This document shows, in pieces, positions 41,095 to 49,736 of a DNA stretch of 64,000 bases (the stretch's first letter is position 1; each line of letters opens with the position of its first letter). This DNA comes from a virus, in IMG/VR virus record IMGVR_UViG_3300033571_011685, positions 1 through 64,000 of that record; one strand, 5' to 3'. The notes beneath the pieces were generated by a model. It was not told the origin of the DNA and did not search any database. It saw nothing but the letters and a program-made list of their open reading frames with translations. A program made the position numbers and the translations under genes.

Positions 41095-42067
41095 GCTTGA
41101 AATCGCCTAGATCGAACTTGGTGCCCTTCATCTTATTGATGGCGACCATGTCGTTGTTCTTCCAGACCAACACTTCGTTGTCCTCATAGAGAAAGTCGCA
41201 GTCCTTACAGAATGATACCTCGTCGAATCTCTTCTCGGCATGCATCTGACGAAGCCACTGGTAGCGTTCACCGTTCCATACTTCCTCAAGTGACTTGCCT
41301 TCGAGTGTACCGAGGTCTGCTTCTGCGTCTCGTCCAAGTGTCTGACAACATGGAGCTACAGTCAACTTGCCGCCGTTGACTCCGCCTGCCCGAACTGTCA
41401 GGTCAGGACTAAACGGTCGGCCACAAGTCTTACGCTCGCCTCTGCGCTTATAGTCCACATCATAGACGCCAGACCAGTTGTGCATCTTCCAGATCTCAGC
41501 TTTCGTGCCGACTCTGTCGATAAAGTTTTTCTGATACTGTTCTACTTCCCAATCTACTTTATCGTTGTCCAAGATCAAGTGATACGAGGCCACAGTACAG
41601 TCAGCCTCTTTAAGAGCTATATAATTTATCATGTTTTGCGCATTGGAAATTACGTGCTCGAAAGCGTCACGATCCATCCACTGCTTATACGTCTCGCGAT
41701 CGTAACCGATGACTGAGAATCTCGCGAGTGCTAGACCGGCATCGACACATTCGCGCATTAAGTCTCCACGTAGGTTGAATCCATTCGTGTAGATGAAAGG
41801 CTTTGCGCCATACTTACGAACGATGGCGATGTATTCGGGCAGATTACGATTCAGTGTAGGTTCGCCAGATCCTTCAAGATTAACGACGTTTAATCCTGCT
41901 GCAGCTGCCTCTGCTACGATACGTTCGAAGTCTTCAAGAGACATTTTCTTGAGCCAGTCTTTGCCACGACCAGGATTTGTCTGCGGGCACATCTGACAAG
42001 AGTAGTTACATCCTCCGTTGATCTCGATGACTGCTCTGTCAATAGACAAAGGTATTGAATAGCTCAT
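41084..42067 (-). CDS. Radical SAM/SPASM protein
   Basis: 327 aa. The N-terminal cluster motif Cx3Cx2C is in INGGCNYSCQMCPQ, followed by VNLEGSGEPTLN and FIYTNGFNL. C-terminal Cys groups (KTCGRPF, APCCQTLG, FCKDCDF) fit a SPASM domain with extra iron-sulfur clusters. SPASM enzymes often modify peptides or proteins, and sometimes sugars. AGAAG precedes the ATG, and it overlaps the upstream gene by 29 bases. The substrate may be a neighbouring product. Confidence 0.88.
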   Translation of the reverse strand: MSYSIPLSIDRAVIEINGGCNYSCQMCPQTNPGRGKDWLKKMSLEDFERIVAEAAAAGLNVVNLEGSGEPTLNRNLPEYIAIVRKYGAKPFIYTNGFNLRGDLMRECVDAGLALARFSVIGYDRETYKQWMDRDAFEHVISNAQNMINYIALKEADCTVASYHLILDNDKVDWEVEQYQKNFIDRVGTKAEIWKMHNWSGVYDVDYKRRGERKTCGRPFSPDLTVRAGGVNGGKLTVAPCCQTLGRDAEADLGTLEGKSLEEVWNGERYQWLRQMHAEKRFDEVSFCKDCDFLYEDNEVLVWKNNDMVAINKMKGTKFDLGDFKHED

Positions 42068-42815
42068 GATCTTCTGCCTTCTTATAATCTGTTAAGTACT
42101 TCTCGTACATTCTTCGCACTTCGTTCACTCTCACTTTGGCTTTACGCGCATACACCCGCGGATCTGCATCTAAGTATCTCTGTGGATCTTTCTCGAGTAC
42201 AGCTTGCGGTATCAATACGCTGTTGAGTTTTCTACGCCTGCACAACACCACTAGAGGCTTCCACATAAACTTGAACAGCTGATGTGCCAAGCCATCGTAC
42301 CCGATGCCCCACTCACACGTTCGAATCAGCTCCACGACTTCGGCCACGGGTGTACGATATGTGACCTCTCGCACGTCGTATCCCATATCAGCAAGCTTGT
42401 CTCGAATGGCAGGCCAGTGTTTGATAGCCGGATCTTTTCCCATTCCTGGAAAACTGACGTTGTGTTCGCTCGTCCACATGACAACTCTCTGAGGAACTAT
42501 CTCGTTCTGCAACGTAGAGTACCACAACCCATGCAAAGGATTCCACTCGTCTAACTGATTGTAGAACCTAAACTTCGGCGTACTGTTGAACTCATGAGAC
42601 ACTGTGACATCGCCGTCTCTCATGATACTCTTTATGTATTCGCATCTGTCGTGTAGAGTTTCTACGTCTGTCTCATGAAACAGATGATCTCGCGACTCCG
42701 ACCAATGAAACTTTATTTCGACCGAACGCTGATACTTTAGACTGGCGGTATAGGCGTATCCTAGACCGGTGACAAAGTCACCGTACCCGACTCCAGTCCT
42801 CCACTCTACCTTCAT
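42039..42815 (-). CDS. GT-B (heptosyltransferase/GT9-like) protein
   Basis: 258 aa. The N-terminal TGVGYGDFVTGLGYAYTASL and the C-terminal CEWGIGYDGLAHQLFKFMWK, then PLVVL, resemble the acceptor loop and nucleotide-sugar site of GT9-type enzymes. Between them the protein is Trp/Arg-rich. The assignment is by fold pattern only. The start overlaps the upstream stop (ATGA), and it lies among other glycan genes. Confidence 0.5.
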   Translation of the reverse strand: MKVEWRTGVGYGDFVTGLGYAYTASLKYQRSVEIKFHWSESRDHLFHETDVETLHDRCEYIKSIMRDGDVTVSHEFNSTPKFRFYNQLDEWNPLHGLWYSTLQNEIVPQRVVMWTSEHNVSFPGMGKDPAIKHWPAIRDKLADMGYDVREVTYRTPVAEVVELIRTCEWGIGYDGLAHQLFKFMWKPLVVLCRRRKLNSVLIPQAVLEKDPQRYLDADPRVYARKAKVRVNEVRRMYEKYLTDYKKAEDHELFNTFVY

Positions 42816-43471
42816 AGAATCTCTACGTCAAACTCACCGCCCGAGATGTCAGTGATCATGTCTTTCCACATCTCTTTGTGATCGATGACAAATGCGATAG
42901 TAACTCGCTGCTTCTTGGTCTCGGCCATGTGCCAAAACTCTTTGCCCTTTTCAGTCTTTTCATTTGGATAGTATCCTACACGTACGTTCCAACCAGGCTG
43001 ATCTTGAAGCTTGACTATATCTTTCTTGTCATGATCCCAAAATGAGAAGTTGCCGTCTCCGTCCTGAGAATACGTGAATAGAATGTTGTAACCAGGAGCG
43101 TTACCGTTGTGGTGCCATCCGATATATCCGTCGTCTGGATAGCCCATGATCAGAGCATTTCTCTGAACACCGAGACGACGAATGACTAGGCTGATCTTAT
43201 CCCTCAGGCGCTCTACTGGCTCTGGATCTCTGTGATGCACCTGAGTCATACCGAATCCCCAGACTCCTTGCGGATATCCATAGTGGCGCCAATCATGTTT
43301 CATCGCCTCGTTAAGATATTCGCGGCTAGTCGGATGCAGATCAGGGATTCTTTTGTCTACGATAGGTTTGCTCGACTTGATGATCTTGTCTACTTCACCA
43401 GTATAGAAATCTTCAATTATATTCGATAATAGAGTCAGCAGCCGATCGTTTTTTAACGGTACGTTTTTCAT
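42812..43471 (-). CDS. 2OG-Fe(II) oxygenase-like protein with HxN motif
   Basis: 219 aa. The core GYPDDGYIGWHHNGN, then YNILFTYSQDGDGNFSFWD, then FWHMAETKKQRVTIAFVID has the beta-helix layout of 2OG oxygenases, including distal His and Arg. The first metal motif reads HxN or HHN instead of HxD/E, which could change or remove iron chemistry. It overlaps the upstream gene by 59 bases; no better start was found. Function uncertain. Confidence 0.65.
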   Translation of the reverse strand: MKNVPLKNDRLLTLLSNIIEDFYTGEVDKIIKSSKPIVDKRIPDLHPTSREYLNEAMKHDWRHYGYPQGVWGFGMTQVHHRDPEPVERLRDKISLVIRRLGVQRNALIMGYPDDGYIGWHHNGNAPGYNILFTYSQDGDGNFSFWDHDKKDIVKLQDQPGWNVRVGYYPNEKTEKGKEFWHMAETKKQRVTIAFVIDHKEMWKDMITDISGGEFDVEIL

Positions 43472-44270
43472 TAATCTTGTCCTGTATATTTTGCCACGTG
43501 GCTGGCATCTTACTCCAAGTCGACTTATCGACCTGAGTAATCACTGGTGGACCGTCAAGATCTTCTGGAAGGTCTTGTCCTGTGGAATTCCACCTACGTG
43601 ACAAGATCTTGATGTCCAAAGGATTGAATTTACTGTACTGAGGAAACATGCCGATTCTACTTCCAACCGTCATGGTCCATAGAGTAAACATATCAAACTG
43701 CTGCCACTCACGATATGCAAACTTTTCATGTGGCCACTTCGTTCGTCGCTGTTTGACATACTCATCAAACCAAGTCTGCATAAAGTCTAGGTTCAAGTCA
43801 GTGGTATGATATCCCCACATAGATCCATGATAGATCGGCTCATATTTCCTAGCTTTATCTATATGCGCCCACTTTGGATTTCCTACAGTATAGAGCAAAT
43901 TACTTCCACAGAACAGATCACACTCGTCTAGAAAATCATGCATCTTCTTGATGTCTCTGTGTCGAATCATAGAATCTGCGTCGATGTAGATCGTCCGTTT
44001 TGTGTAAGGAGTGCGGGCCATGCACCACATCTTTGTCCTATAGTGAATAGGAATGTCTGTAATAATAGTGTCAAATAACTCTTCTGCTCTGCCTTCCTCG
44101 TCGACGAAGTTCTCATGAGTAAACAACGTGACGTGAGCATCAGGATAGTAGTCTCTGAGAGTTTGACAAGATATTAGAGCTAGCTCATAATATAGAACGT
44201 CGCGAGAAGCTACGTAGATGAATCCTACGTCTTTCTCTCTGCCGTTATCATACCGGATCTTGAGGCTCAT
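43413..44270 (-). CDS. GT-A glycosyltransferase (GT8-like)
   Basis: 285 aa. FIYVASRDVLYYELALISCQ at the N-terminus, the acceptor-helix region, and the metal motif TIYIDADSMI (DxD) are visible. Later come GYHTTDLNLDFMQTW and REWQQFDMFTLW. The start at 44270 lies 23 bases inside the upstream gene with an AAGAAGAAG stretch before it. A longer start at 44312 would add a Lys/Arg-rich tail read through that gene and is less likely. Confidence 0.75.
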   Translation of the reverse strand: MSLKIRYDNGREKDVGFIYVASRDVLYYELALISCQTLRDYYPDAHVTLFTHENFVDEEGRAEELFDTIITDIPIHYRTKMWCMARTPYTKRTIYIDADSMIRHRDIKKMHDFLDECDLFCGSNLLYTVGNPKWAHIDKARKYEPIYHGSMWGYHTTDLNLDFMQTWFDEYVKQRRTKWPHEKFAYREWQQFDMFTLWTMTVGSRIGMFPQYSKFNPLDIKILSRRWNSTGQDLPEDLDGPPVITQVDKSTWSKMPATWQNIQDKINEKRTVKKRSAADSIIEYN

Positions 44271-44769
44271 TCTTCTTCTTTTCTTTTTCGAACTGCATGT
44301 CTTCGATCTCATCGAAGATGTCGATGAAGGACTTTCCAGTTTCCTTCATATATTCTGTGCATAATACAGATAGGACTAAGTTTAGCAAATGAATGCTTGG
44401 TGCTCTGCGCACTGCAGCCTTATTTTGAGGAGCTGCGTTTTGAACAAAAGGTAACTCGAATGCTCGTGTCTTGGCATCAAACAGTTGCTTTAGAATGTCG
44501 TTCTGAACAGCAGCCTTGCGCTTCTTATCATGAAACTCTGCGTCTCTACGGCGCTTGGTTTCTAGATCATTACGCGCCTTACGCATAGCCTCTACGTCGT
44601 GTTCGTCCATGATTCGATCCCAAAGATCGCTCACTCCACGAACTCGATTCTTAGGAACTTCGATCTCAGCATTGGTCTCGACGCCGTTCTCGGCGACCAA
44701 GATCATGCGCACTCGACTCTTTTCAAGATCGATGAATTCAGGTCTCTTAATTATCGGATATTTGGTCAT
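44248..44769 (-). CDS. Hypothetical protein (173 aa)
   Basis: The N-terminal beta part (VRMILVAENGVETNAEIEVP) is followed by charged helices (EAMRKARNDLETKRRRDAEF, DKKRKAAVQND) and an acidic Lys-rich end. It is embedded in the glycan operon but shows no transferase motif; it could be structural or regulatory. It overlaps genes on both sides (22-23 bases). Confidence 0.6.
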   Translation of the reverse strand: MTKYPIIKRPEFIDLEKSRVRMILVAENGVETNAEIEVPKNRVRGVSDLWDRIMDEHDVEAMRKARNDLETKRRRDAEFHDKKRKAAVQNDILKQLFDAKTRAFELPFVQNAAPQNKAAVRRAPSIHLLNLVLSVLCTEYMKETGKSFIDIFDEIEDMQFEKEKKKNEPQDPV

Positions 44770-45511
44770 GCTCTTTCTTTCTTAATACGACGATATACTC
44801 GGTGGTGTTATCATATTTTCCTTTGGTGACCATCTTGGCACCTAGATTGTCGTGTGAATACACGTTTATCTCGTGACCTTCTTTTTCAAGCTCTACCAAT
44901 TTATTATTCAAAGCCAACAGCTCTAGTTCGCCGTAGCGATGGCTGACGTCTTCAATAAAATATAGACCTCCTGGCTTTAGATATTCCCAGCCATTTGTCA
45001 ACGTAGGGAGCTGTTCGTTAGAAGGATGGTGTCCGCCATCGTCTATAATGACGTCAAATTCTTTACCCCACAGTTCATACCAATCTGTCTCCTGCCTTGT
45101 ATCAAAGTAACACTTTTTGATAGTATTGTACACAGGAAATCTGCGAGAAATCTCTTGCATCTCTGCAGTTCTCGATGGATCGATGACGTTGTCGATGCCG
45201 GTGAGCTTGGCATTCTTGAAGTATCTCTGCCAAGCCAAAAGACTCCATCCGAAGAAGATACCTATCTCTAATATGTCTAAAGCTTCATCTCGCTTAGAAG
45301 AGAGATACTTGCTATAGACTCTGTCGTATCCTCTCCATCCGGCTCGATCAGTCTCATCTGCCTTACGACCGACTTTGATCAGCGCTGGGTTAGAAGCCAC
45401 CTGTTTGGCAGTGTATCGATTGTGGTGTGGATTATAGTTTAAATACTCTCTGAGAGTTGGATCACTCTCAGGCAAGTACGTATATGGTATAGCATGATCA
45501 AATATCATCAT
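44747..45511 (-). CDS. Class I methyltransferase (MycE-like)
   Basis: 254 aa. The SAM motif LDILEIGIFFGWSLLAWQRY, then LTGIDNV, and FDVIIDDGGHHPSNEQ with LKPGGLYFIEDVSHRYGE matches sugar O-methyltransferases of the mycinamicin type, including the Asp-Asp-Gly-His metal/acceptor segment. The start overlaps the upstream stop (ATGA). It is a paralogue of the gene at 40519-41094. It probably methylates a sugar made or transferred by neighbouring enzymes. Confidence 0.8.
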   Translation of the reverse strand: MMIFDHAIPYTYLPESDPTLREYLNYNPHHNRYTAKQVASNPALIKVGRKADETDRAGWRGYDRVYSKYLSSKRDEALDILEIGIFFGWSLLAWQRYFKNAKLTGIDNVIDPSRTAEMQEISRRFPVYNTIKKCYFDTRQETDWYELWGKEFDVIIDDGGHHPSNEQLPTLTNGWEYLKPGGLYFIEDVSHRYGELELLALNNKLVELEKEGHEINVYSHDNLGAKMVTKGKYDNTTEYIVVLRKKEHDQISDN

Positions 45512-46158
45512 ATCTTTTTAAACTCATGAAACTTCTCCGGAGGCCAATGCTCTGGATGCTTATTGCAAAAATGATCTACAGTATTACCGACTTCATCGTT
45601 CATTACCTGGTTACTACATGCAACGTACTTCTTATGACGCTCACTGACCACCGTATTTTTCCAGTCAGAGTATGCAGCGATGTGTCCGTAAGGTCCGCAA
45701 CCTATAATACTATCTATACACCTTGTCACGAGCTCTTTTGCAAACTGTGGTTGAATAACGTAGCTACCCATTGCAGCTTTGTCGTAGAAGATCATTCCAT
45801 ATGAAGGATCATACCAAAGCTTTTCCGGATGTTCGAGGTATGTATCGTGTTCTAACACCATGATGGGTTCGTTTAAAAATACGGATTCTTGCCACAGTTG
45901 AAAATGACTGTACCAACAGGCACGTTCTGTGGGAGTGATGTCTGCCTTAAGGCCATGCATCAGATACTTCTTGTCTGTCCGATACTTGACAAACTTCAGC
46001 TCTTTTAGTCTGTGCAGATCGTCAGGAGTTACTGCGTCGAAGCGTTCTACTTTAATGCCGACCGCTTCCCACGACGGTGTACAGTAGTCGGCGTAGTACT
46101 CTGAAGCTTTGTTTCCTTTGACCACGATCATGTAGCATTTCAAATCAGATAGTTTCAT
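45508..46158 (-). CDS. Family 25 glycosyltransferase-like protein
   Basis: 216 aa. CYMIVVKGNKASEYYADYC at the N-terminus, ITPTERACWYSHFQLWQ and EPIMVLEHDTYLEHP follow the GT25 (LOS galactosyltransferase) pattern, with EHD in place of the usual ExD. AGGA precedes the ATG. It is the first modification gene after the Tyr-repeat protein and starts 12 bases past its stop, so the two are probably cotranscribed. Confidence 0.82.
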   Translation of the reverse strand: MKLSDLKCYMIVVKGNKASEYYADYCTPSWEAVGIKVERFDAVTPDDLHRLKELKFVKYRTDKKYLMHGLKADITPTERACWYSHFQLWQESVFLNEPIMVLEHDTYLEHPEKLWYDPSYGMIFYDKAAMGSYVIQPQFAKELVTRCIDSIIGCGPYGHIAAYSDWKNTVVSERHKKYVACSNQVMNDEVGNTVDHFCNKHPEHWPPEKFHEFKKI

Positions 46159-46169
46159 ATCATTCCTAA

Positions 46170-48239
46170 TTATGGGAGGTCAGCCGTGTATGTCTTGTCG
46201 TACACATTATCGTATGCTTCTCCATAAGATAGATCATACTGCGCATCATATGACTCATCGAACGTATTGTCATAGTCTGTTGCATATGGAGATTCATATA
46301 GAGAAGTGTATGTAACTTCGAAGTTTCCTGTATAGTCTGTATCATACAGAGACGTTTCGAACGTGCCCACATAAGTCACGACATTGGTGTCCGAAAGATA
46401 TGTCGTGTCGTATACTTCTGTTTCGAAAGAAACATCGTATGAAGATTCGAATGACACGTCATACTCTGTCACCAACTCATAGTTTGTTGCAGCCGAATAT
46501 ACACCGCCGTAGACGTTTTCATACGTAAGATCATAAGTCGTCGTGTAGTCTGTCAGATAGTCTATCGCATAGAGTGTTGTGAACGTGGCGGTGTAACCTA
46601 GAGTATAGTCTGTAGTATAGTCAGAGGCATACGCTGGACCGACGTATGTATCAGAGAAAGCTGCCGTTGTAGTAAAGTCTGCTTCATAGTTTGCAGCACT
46701 CTGATATTGAATTGAACCAAAGTCTCCGGTGTAGGTAGCGCCTCCACCAAAAGATGCTGCATCATAATCTTCAGGACCGAGAAAGAAATCAATATTTTTG
46801 ACACCGTTGAAGAATACTACGCCCTGGAATTCTCCTGTCCCGGTATAGCTCAGCGTATATTGTAAAGAGGCAAAGTCTGATTGATATGCGCCGGTGTAGC
46901 CTATGAACCCAGCATAAGTTCCAACATAAGTGGTGCTGCCAGTGTAGTCAGTGGTGTATGACCCCGCAAAATCTCCGGTATACGTAGCGGAAAAGTTTAC
47001 GTTGAAGTCGGTATTAAAGCCTACATCAGAATAGTCTGTGGTATAGCTGTTCTGATAATTCGTATCGAATCCCAGATTATATTCTGCAGCATAAGATAGC
47101 GCAGAAGTAAAGTCTATGAAGCCAGAGTAATCTGCGCTGACCGTGTATAGTGTCGCTGGTCCCACATAAACAATGTCGTACAACGTAGCATAGTCTGCAG
47201 AGTATGTTGGACCGACAAAGTTTCTAATATAGACGCCGCCGTATTCGTCGGTATAGTCATCGATAAAGCTAGCGTCATAGTCTTCAGCGGCATAAGGTGG
47301 GCTGACGAATGGACCAATGTAGTTCTGATTAAACCCGGCAGCTACATAGTTAGTTCCATCATAAGTTCCAAGATATGGACCTGTATAAGTTATAGATTCA
47401 TACGATGTTGTAGTGAAGCTTGCTCCGTCATAGTTTTGGGCAGCTGGCCCGCTATATGTTGCAAGATATGATACTGTTGGTCCTACGTATGTTAATACGT
47501 ACGGAGCGCCTTCGAAGTCGCCTTCATATGTCCGGAGATATGAGGGGTTGTAGGTATTAGTATAAGTGGCAGTTGATCCATATAAACCAGAAAAGTCTGT
47601 GCCAGCATATGACAGGACGTAAGACAGCTGATAGCCGCCGCTGGGCCCAGCGTATATCGCAACAAGAGTATCATACTCTAGAGCTGGTGTTACTTCTGTT
47701 GAATATATAGCGTTGAAGTCTGCTAAATAATCACTGCCTCCGTAGCTGTTGCCGGCGCCGGCATTGGCATACAACAAATCGTCATAGTCTGTGTTACCTC
47801 CAGAATAACTTAGAGCATAGCCCGTCTCAAGAGTTATATAGTCTCCTACGAAGTCTAATAGGTAGTCTGACTGATATTCTGTAAGATATTCATCTAACAC
47901 ATAACTCAAAGCGTAGTGCGCAGTATACGTCCCAGCATATGCTGTGTCGTATGTAGCAAGATATAAAGCGGTAAAGTCGCCTTGATATACTATATCGTAG
48001 TTAGATTCGAAAGTGGCAAGATAAGAGTCTTGGAATGAACCTTCATACACACCCACAAATTGGTTGTCGAAAGTTCCAGTGTAAGTGTCTGAGAAGGCAG
48101 AATCATACGCGCCAAGATATGTCGTGTCATAAGTTCCAAGATAAGGCACACCATAAGAACCGACGTAAGAGCTCTCATAGCTCGGGCCCGAGTCTGCTAT
48201 AATTGGGCTTAATCTTACAGTCTTGAACCTTACGACCAT
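46170..48239 (-). CDS. Aromatic-tetrad-repeat protein (probable tail fibre/adhesin)
   Basis: 689 aa made mainly of Tyr/Phe, Asp, Thr, Gly, Ser and Ala. From Tyr21 to Tyr113 every fourth residue is Tyr or Phe, 24 times without a break (units such as YLGT, YDTT, YLGA, YDSA). A second unbroken run of 14 covers residues 632-684. Between them the spacing is mostly 4, with short insertions. Near residue 470 there is FQGVVFFNGVKNIDFFLGP, shared with the protein at 52613-54778. No signal, enzymatic motif or known repeat family is recognised. Location among fibre genes suggests a tail adhesin. The ribosome-binding site is weak. Confidence 0.7.
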   Translation of the reverse strand: MVVRFKTVRLSPIIADSGPSYESSYVGSYGVPYLGTYDTTYLGAYDSAFSDTYTGTFDNQFVGVYEGSFQDSYLATFESNYDIVYQGDFTALYLATYDTAYAGTYTAHYALSYVLDEYLTEYQSDYLLDFVGDYITLETGYALSYSGGNTDYDDLLYANAGAGNSYGGSDYLADFNAIYSTEVTPALEYDTLVAIYAGPSGGYQLSYVLSYAGTDFSGLYGSTATYTNTYNPSYLRTYEGDFEGAPYVLTYVGPTVSYLATYSGPAAQNYDGASFTTTSYESITYTGPYLGTYDGTNYVAAGFNQNYIGPFVSPPYAAEDYDASFIDDYTDEYGGVYIRNFVGPTYSADYATLYDIVYVGPATLYTVSADYSGFIDFTSALSYAAEYNLGFDTNYQNSYTTDYSDVGFNTDFNVNFSATYTGDFAGSYTTDYTGSTTYVGTYAGFIGYTGAYQSDFASLQYTLSYTGTGEFQGVVFFNGVKNIDFFLGPEDYDAASFGGGATYTGDFGSIQYQSAANYEADFTTTAAFSDTYVGPAYASDYTTDYTLGYTATFTTLYAIDYLTDYTTTYDLTYENVYGGVYSAATNYELVTEYDVSFESSYDVSFETEVYDTTYLSDTNVVTYVGTFETSLYDTDYTGNFEVTYTSLYESPYATDYDNTFDESYDAQYDLSYGEAYDNVYDKTYTADLP
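46188..46346 (-). repeat. C-terminal aromatic tetrad run (14 units)
   Basis: Encodes residues 632-684 with Tyr or Phe at every fourth position, a 12-base period in DNA. The codons between are degenerate, so the repeat is a protein repeat rather than a recent DNA duplication. Confidence 0.85.
47901..48179 (-). repeat. N-terminal aromatic tetrad run (24 units)
   Basis: Encodes residues 21-113 with Tyr or Phe at exactly every fourth residue. Two-tetrad units of the form YxGxYDxx recur (YLGTYDTT, YLGAYDSA). Confidence 0.9.
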
Positions 48240-48245
48240 GTTACG

Positions 48246-49697
48246 TCACTTTACAAGCATAGATTCTAGATACTCTATCCGTTGTTTGAGCGACCTGATC
48301 TCATTCAACATAGGCACTATTAATTTATTATAGCTAACACCGCGGAGTTGTGGTTGACCGTCCACCACGTCGTAGAATACCAGACTGGGATTGACCAGCT
48401 CTGTCTCTTCTGCGATCAGACCATACTCTATAGGAGATTCTGCCTCTTCAGTATAGTTGCCTACTACATCCTTCTTTCGATAGTTGAAAGAGACTGGTCG
48501 TAGATCGTGTAACCACGCCGTATTGGTCATGGTTTCGATGTTAGTCTTGGCAGCTTGAATAGAAGACACGTAGCCCATCAAGCCAGTGTCATCGATGAAC
48601 AGGTCACGATTTGTGACGCCTACTGTCGTGTTGTAGATCGTTTGAGCAGTTATGGTTGTCGCACCGTATAGTGTGATTCCGTTGTTGGAGATCACCACGT
48701 TGGCCGTGGTGTTGCCGATGTCGAGCATTGCCATGTTGGCTAGCAGCTCTCCAGAAACATAGACGTTTCCGCTGACACTCAACTTATCTGCAGGAATAGA
48801 GTTGCCAAAACCGATGTTGCCGTTTGTTACGAAGTATGCAGATGTGCCGACTGTGAATGCATTGACAGAATACGTCAGTGCGCCGGAACCTGTTCTACCT
48901 AGTTTAGAAGTAGTGTCAGCGTTACCAAACACTATGTAGCCGTTATTGGCGCTTTGTTGTCCTCTAATACCGATCGTATCTGCAGTATTGATGTCGCCTA
49001 TCCAGGCATCGTCGCCGACTTTGTAGTTTTGACCATTGCCATTATTGGTCGACAATACTTGATCTGCAGTTATGGATGTAGAATTGATAGTGGTGTTTAC
49101 AGAAGAGTTGCCGACATAGATGTTAGTGCCAGTAAACGCCACGTTGGCTTGAAAAGTGTGTGTATTAGTCCAGGTATACTGCGCAGCTGTATTGATCGAC
49201 GCCGCGCCTGGACTTGACCAATATACACTAGACCCATCAGAAGTAAGTAATTGTCCACTACCACCTAAGCTATTGTTGGCGTATATGCCGAAGATGGACA
49301 TATCGATAGGTGTATTAAACCTAAAAGCTCCCGATTGAGAAGAACTTAACGTATTTGCATAGATGTTAAATACAGCGCGTTGACCGCCGGCAGTGTTTGT
49401 GGTATAAAACACAAAGTTATCATCGCTCTGTTGTCTCATTCCGACAGAATTGCCGCTTAAAGCTTTAAAGCTTAAGCCAACTTCGTTATTAAGAGTAATG
49501 GATGAAGTGATTGATAAGTTTGTAAGATTTGAGCCCACCTCAAACGACGCAGAGCCGTTAGATGAGAAGAGCTTCTTGTCAGCTAGGTTGACCGCGAATT
49601 CGCCTGCATCGATGTACGCTCCGTTGGAGCTGTTCGTGGTATTAGGCGTTCTGCCTGACACAGACGTACGCTTGATCTGAATCTTAGTATTGGCCAT
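48246..49697 (-). CDS. Tail fibre with C-terminal S74 chaperone domain
   Basis: 483 aa. The N-terminal adaptor ANTKIQIKRTSVSGRTPN, with GEFAVNLADKKLF, resembles that of the fibre at 49980-51989. A Thr/Asn-rich beta repeat body follows. The C-terminus, from about residue 355, has the intramolecular chaperone pattern of peptidase S74 domains: RDLFIDDTGLMGYVSS, LRPVSFNYRK, EYGLIAEETELVNPSLVFYD and YNKLIVPMLNEIRSL, then a coiled coil. S74 domains trimerise fibres and often cleave themselves off. AGAGGA precedes the ATG. Confidence 0.88.
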   Translation of the reverse strand: MANTKIQIKRTSVSGRTPNTTNSSNGAYIDAGEFAVNLADKKLFSSNGSASFEVGSNLTNLSITSSITLNNEVGLSFKALSGNSVGMRQQSDDNFVFYTTNTAGGQRAVFNIYANTLSSSQSGAFRFNTPIDMSIFGIYANNSLGGSGQLLTSDGSSVYWSSPGAASINTAAQYTWTNTHTFQANVAFTGTNIYVGNSSVNTTINSTSITADQVLSTNNGNGQNYKVGDDAWIGDINTADTIGIRGQQSANNGYIVFGNADTTSKLGRTGSGALTYSVNAFTVGTSAYFVTNGNIGFGNSIPADKLSVSGNVYVSGELLANMAMLDIGNTTANVVISNNGITLYGATTITAQTIYNTTVGVTNRDLFIDDTGLMGYVSSIQAAKTNIETMTNTAWLHDLRPVSFNYRKKDVVGNYTEEAESPIEYGLIAEETELVNPSLVFYDVVDGQPQLRGVSYNKLIVPMLNEIRSLKQRIEYLESMLVK

Positions 49698-49736
49698 ATT
49701 ATCCTCTATATAGAGTACTCAGAAGACTATGTAGTC

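Noticed and set aside
46170-48239. CRISPR array or DNA tandem repeat
   Set aside because: The 12-base periodicity is in encoded amino acids; the DNA units are degenerate with no constant repeat and spacer structure.
46170-48239. YD/RHS toxin repeat
   Set aside because: RHS YD repeats are about 20 residues with GxxxRYxYDxxGR-type units; here there is a strict 4-residue aromatic spacing and no such units.
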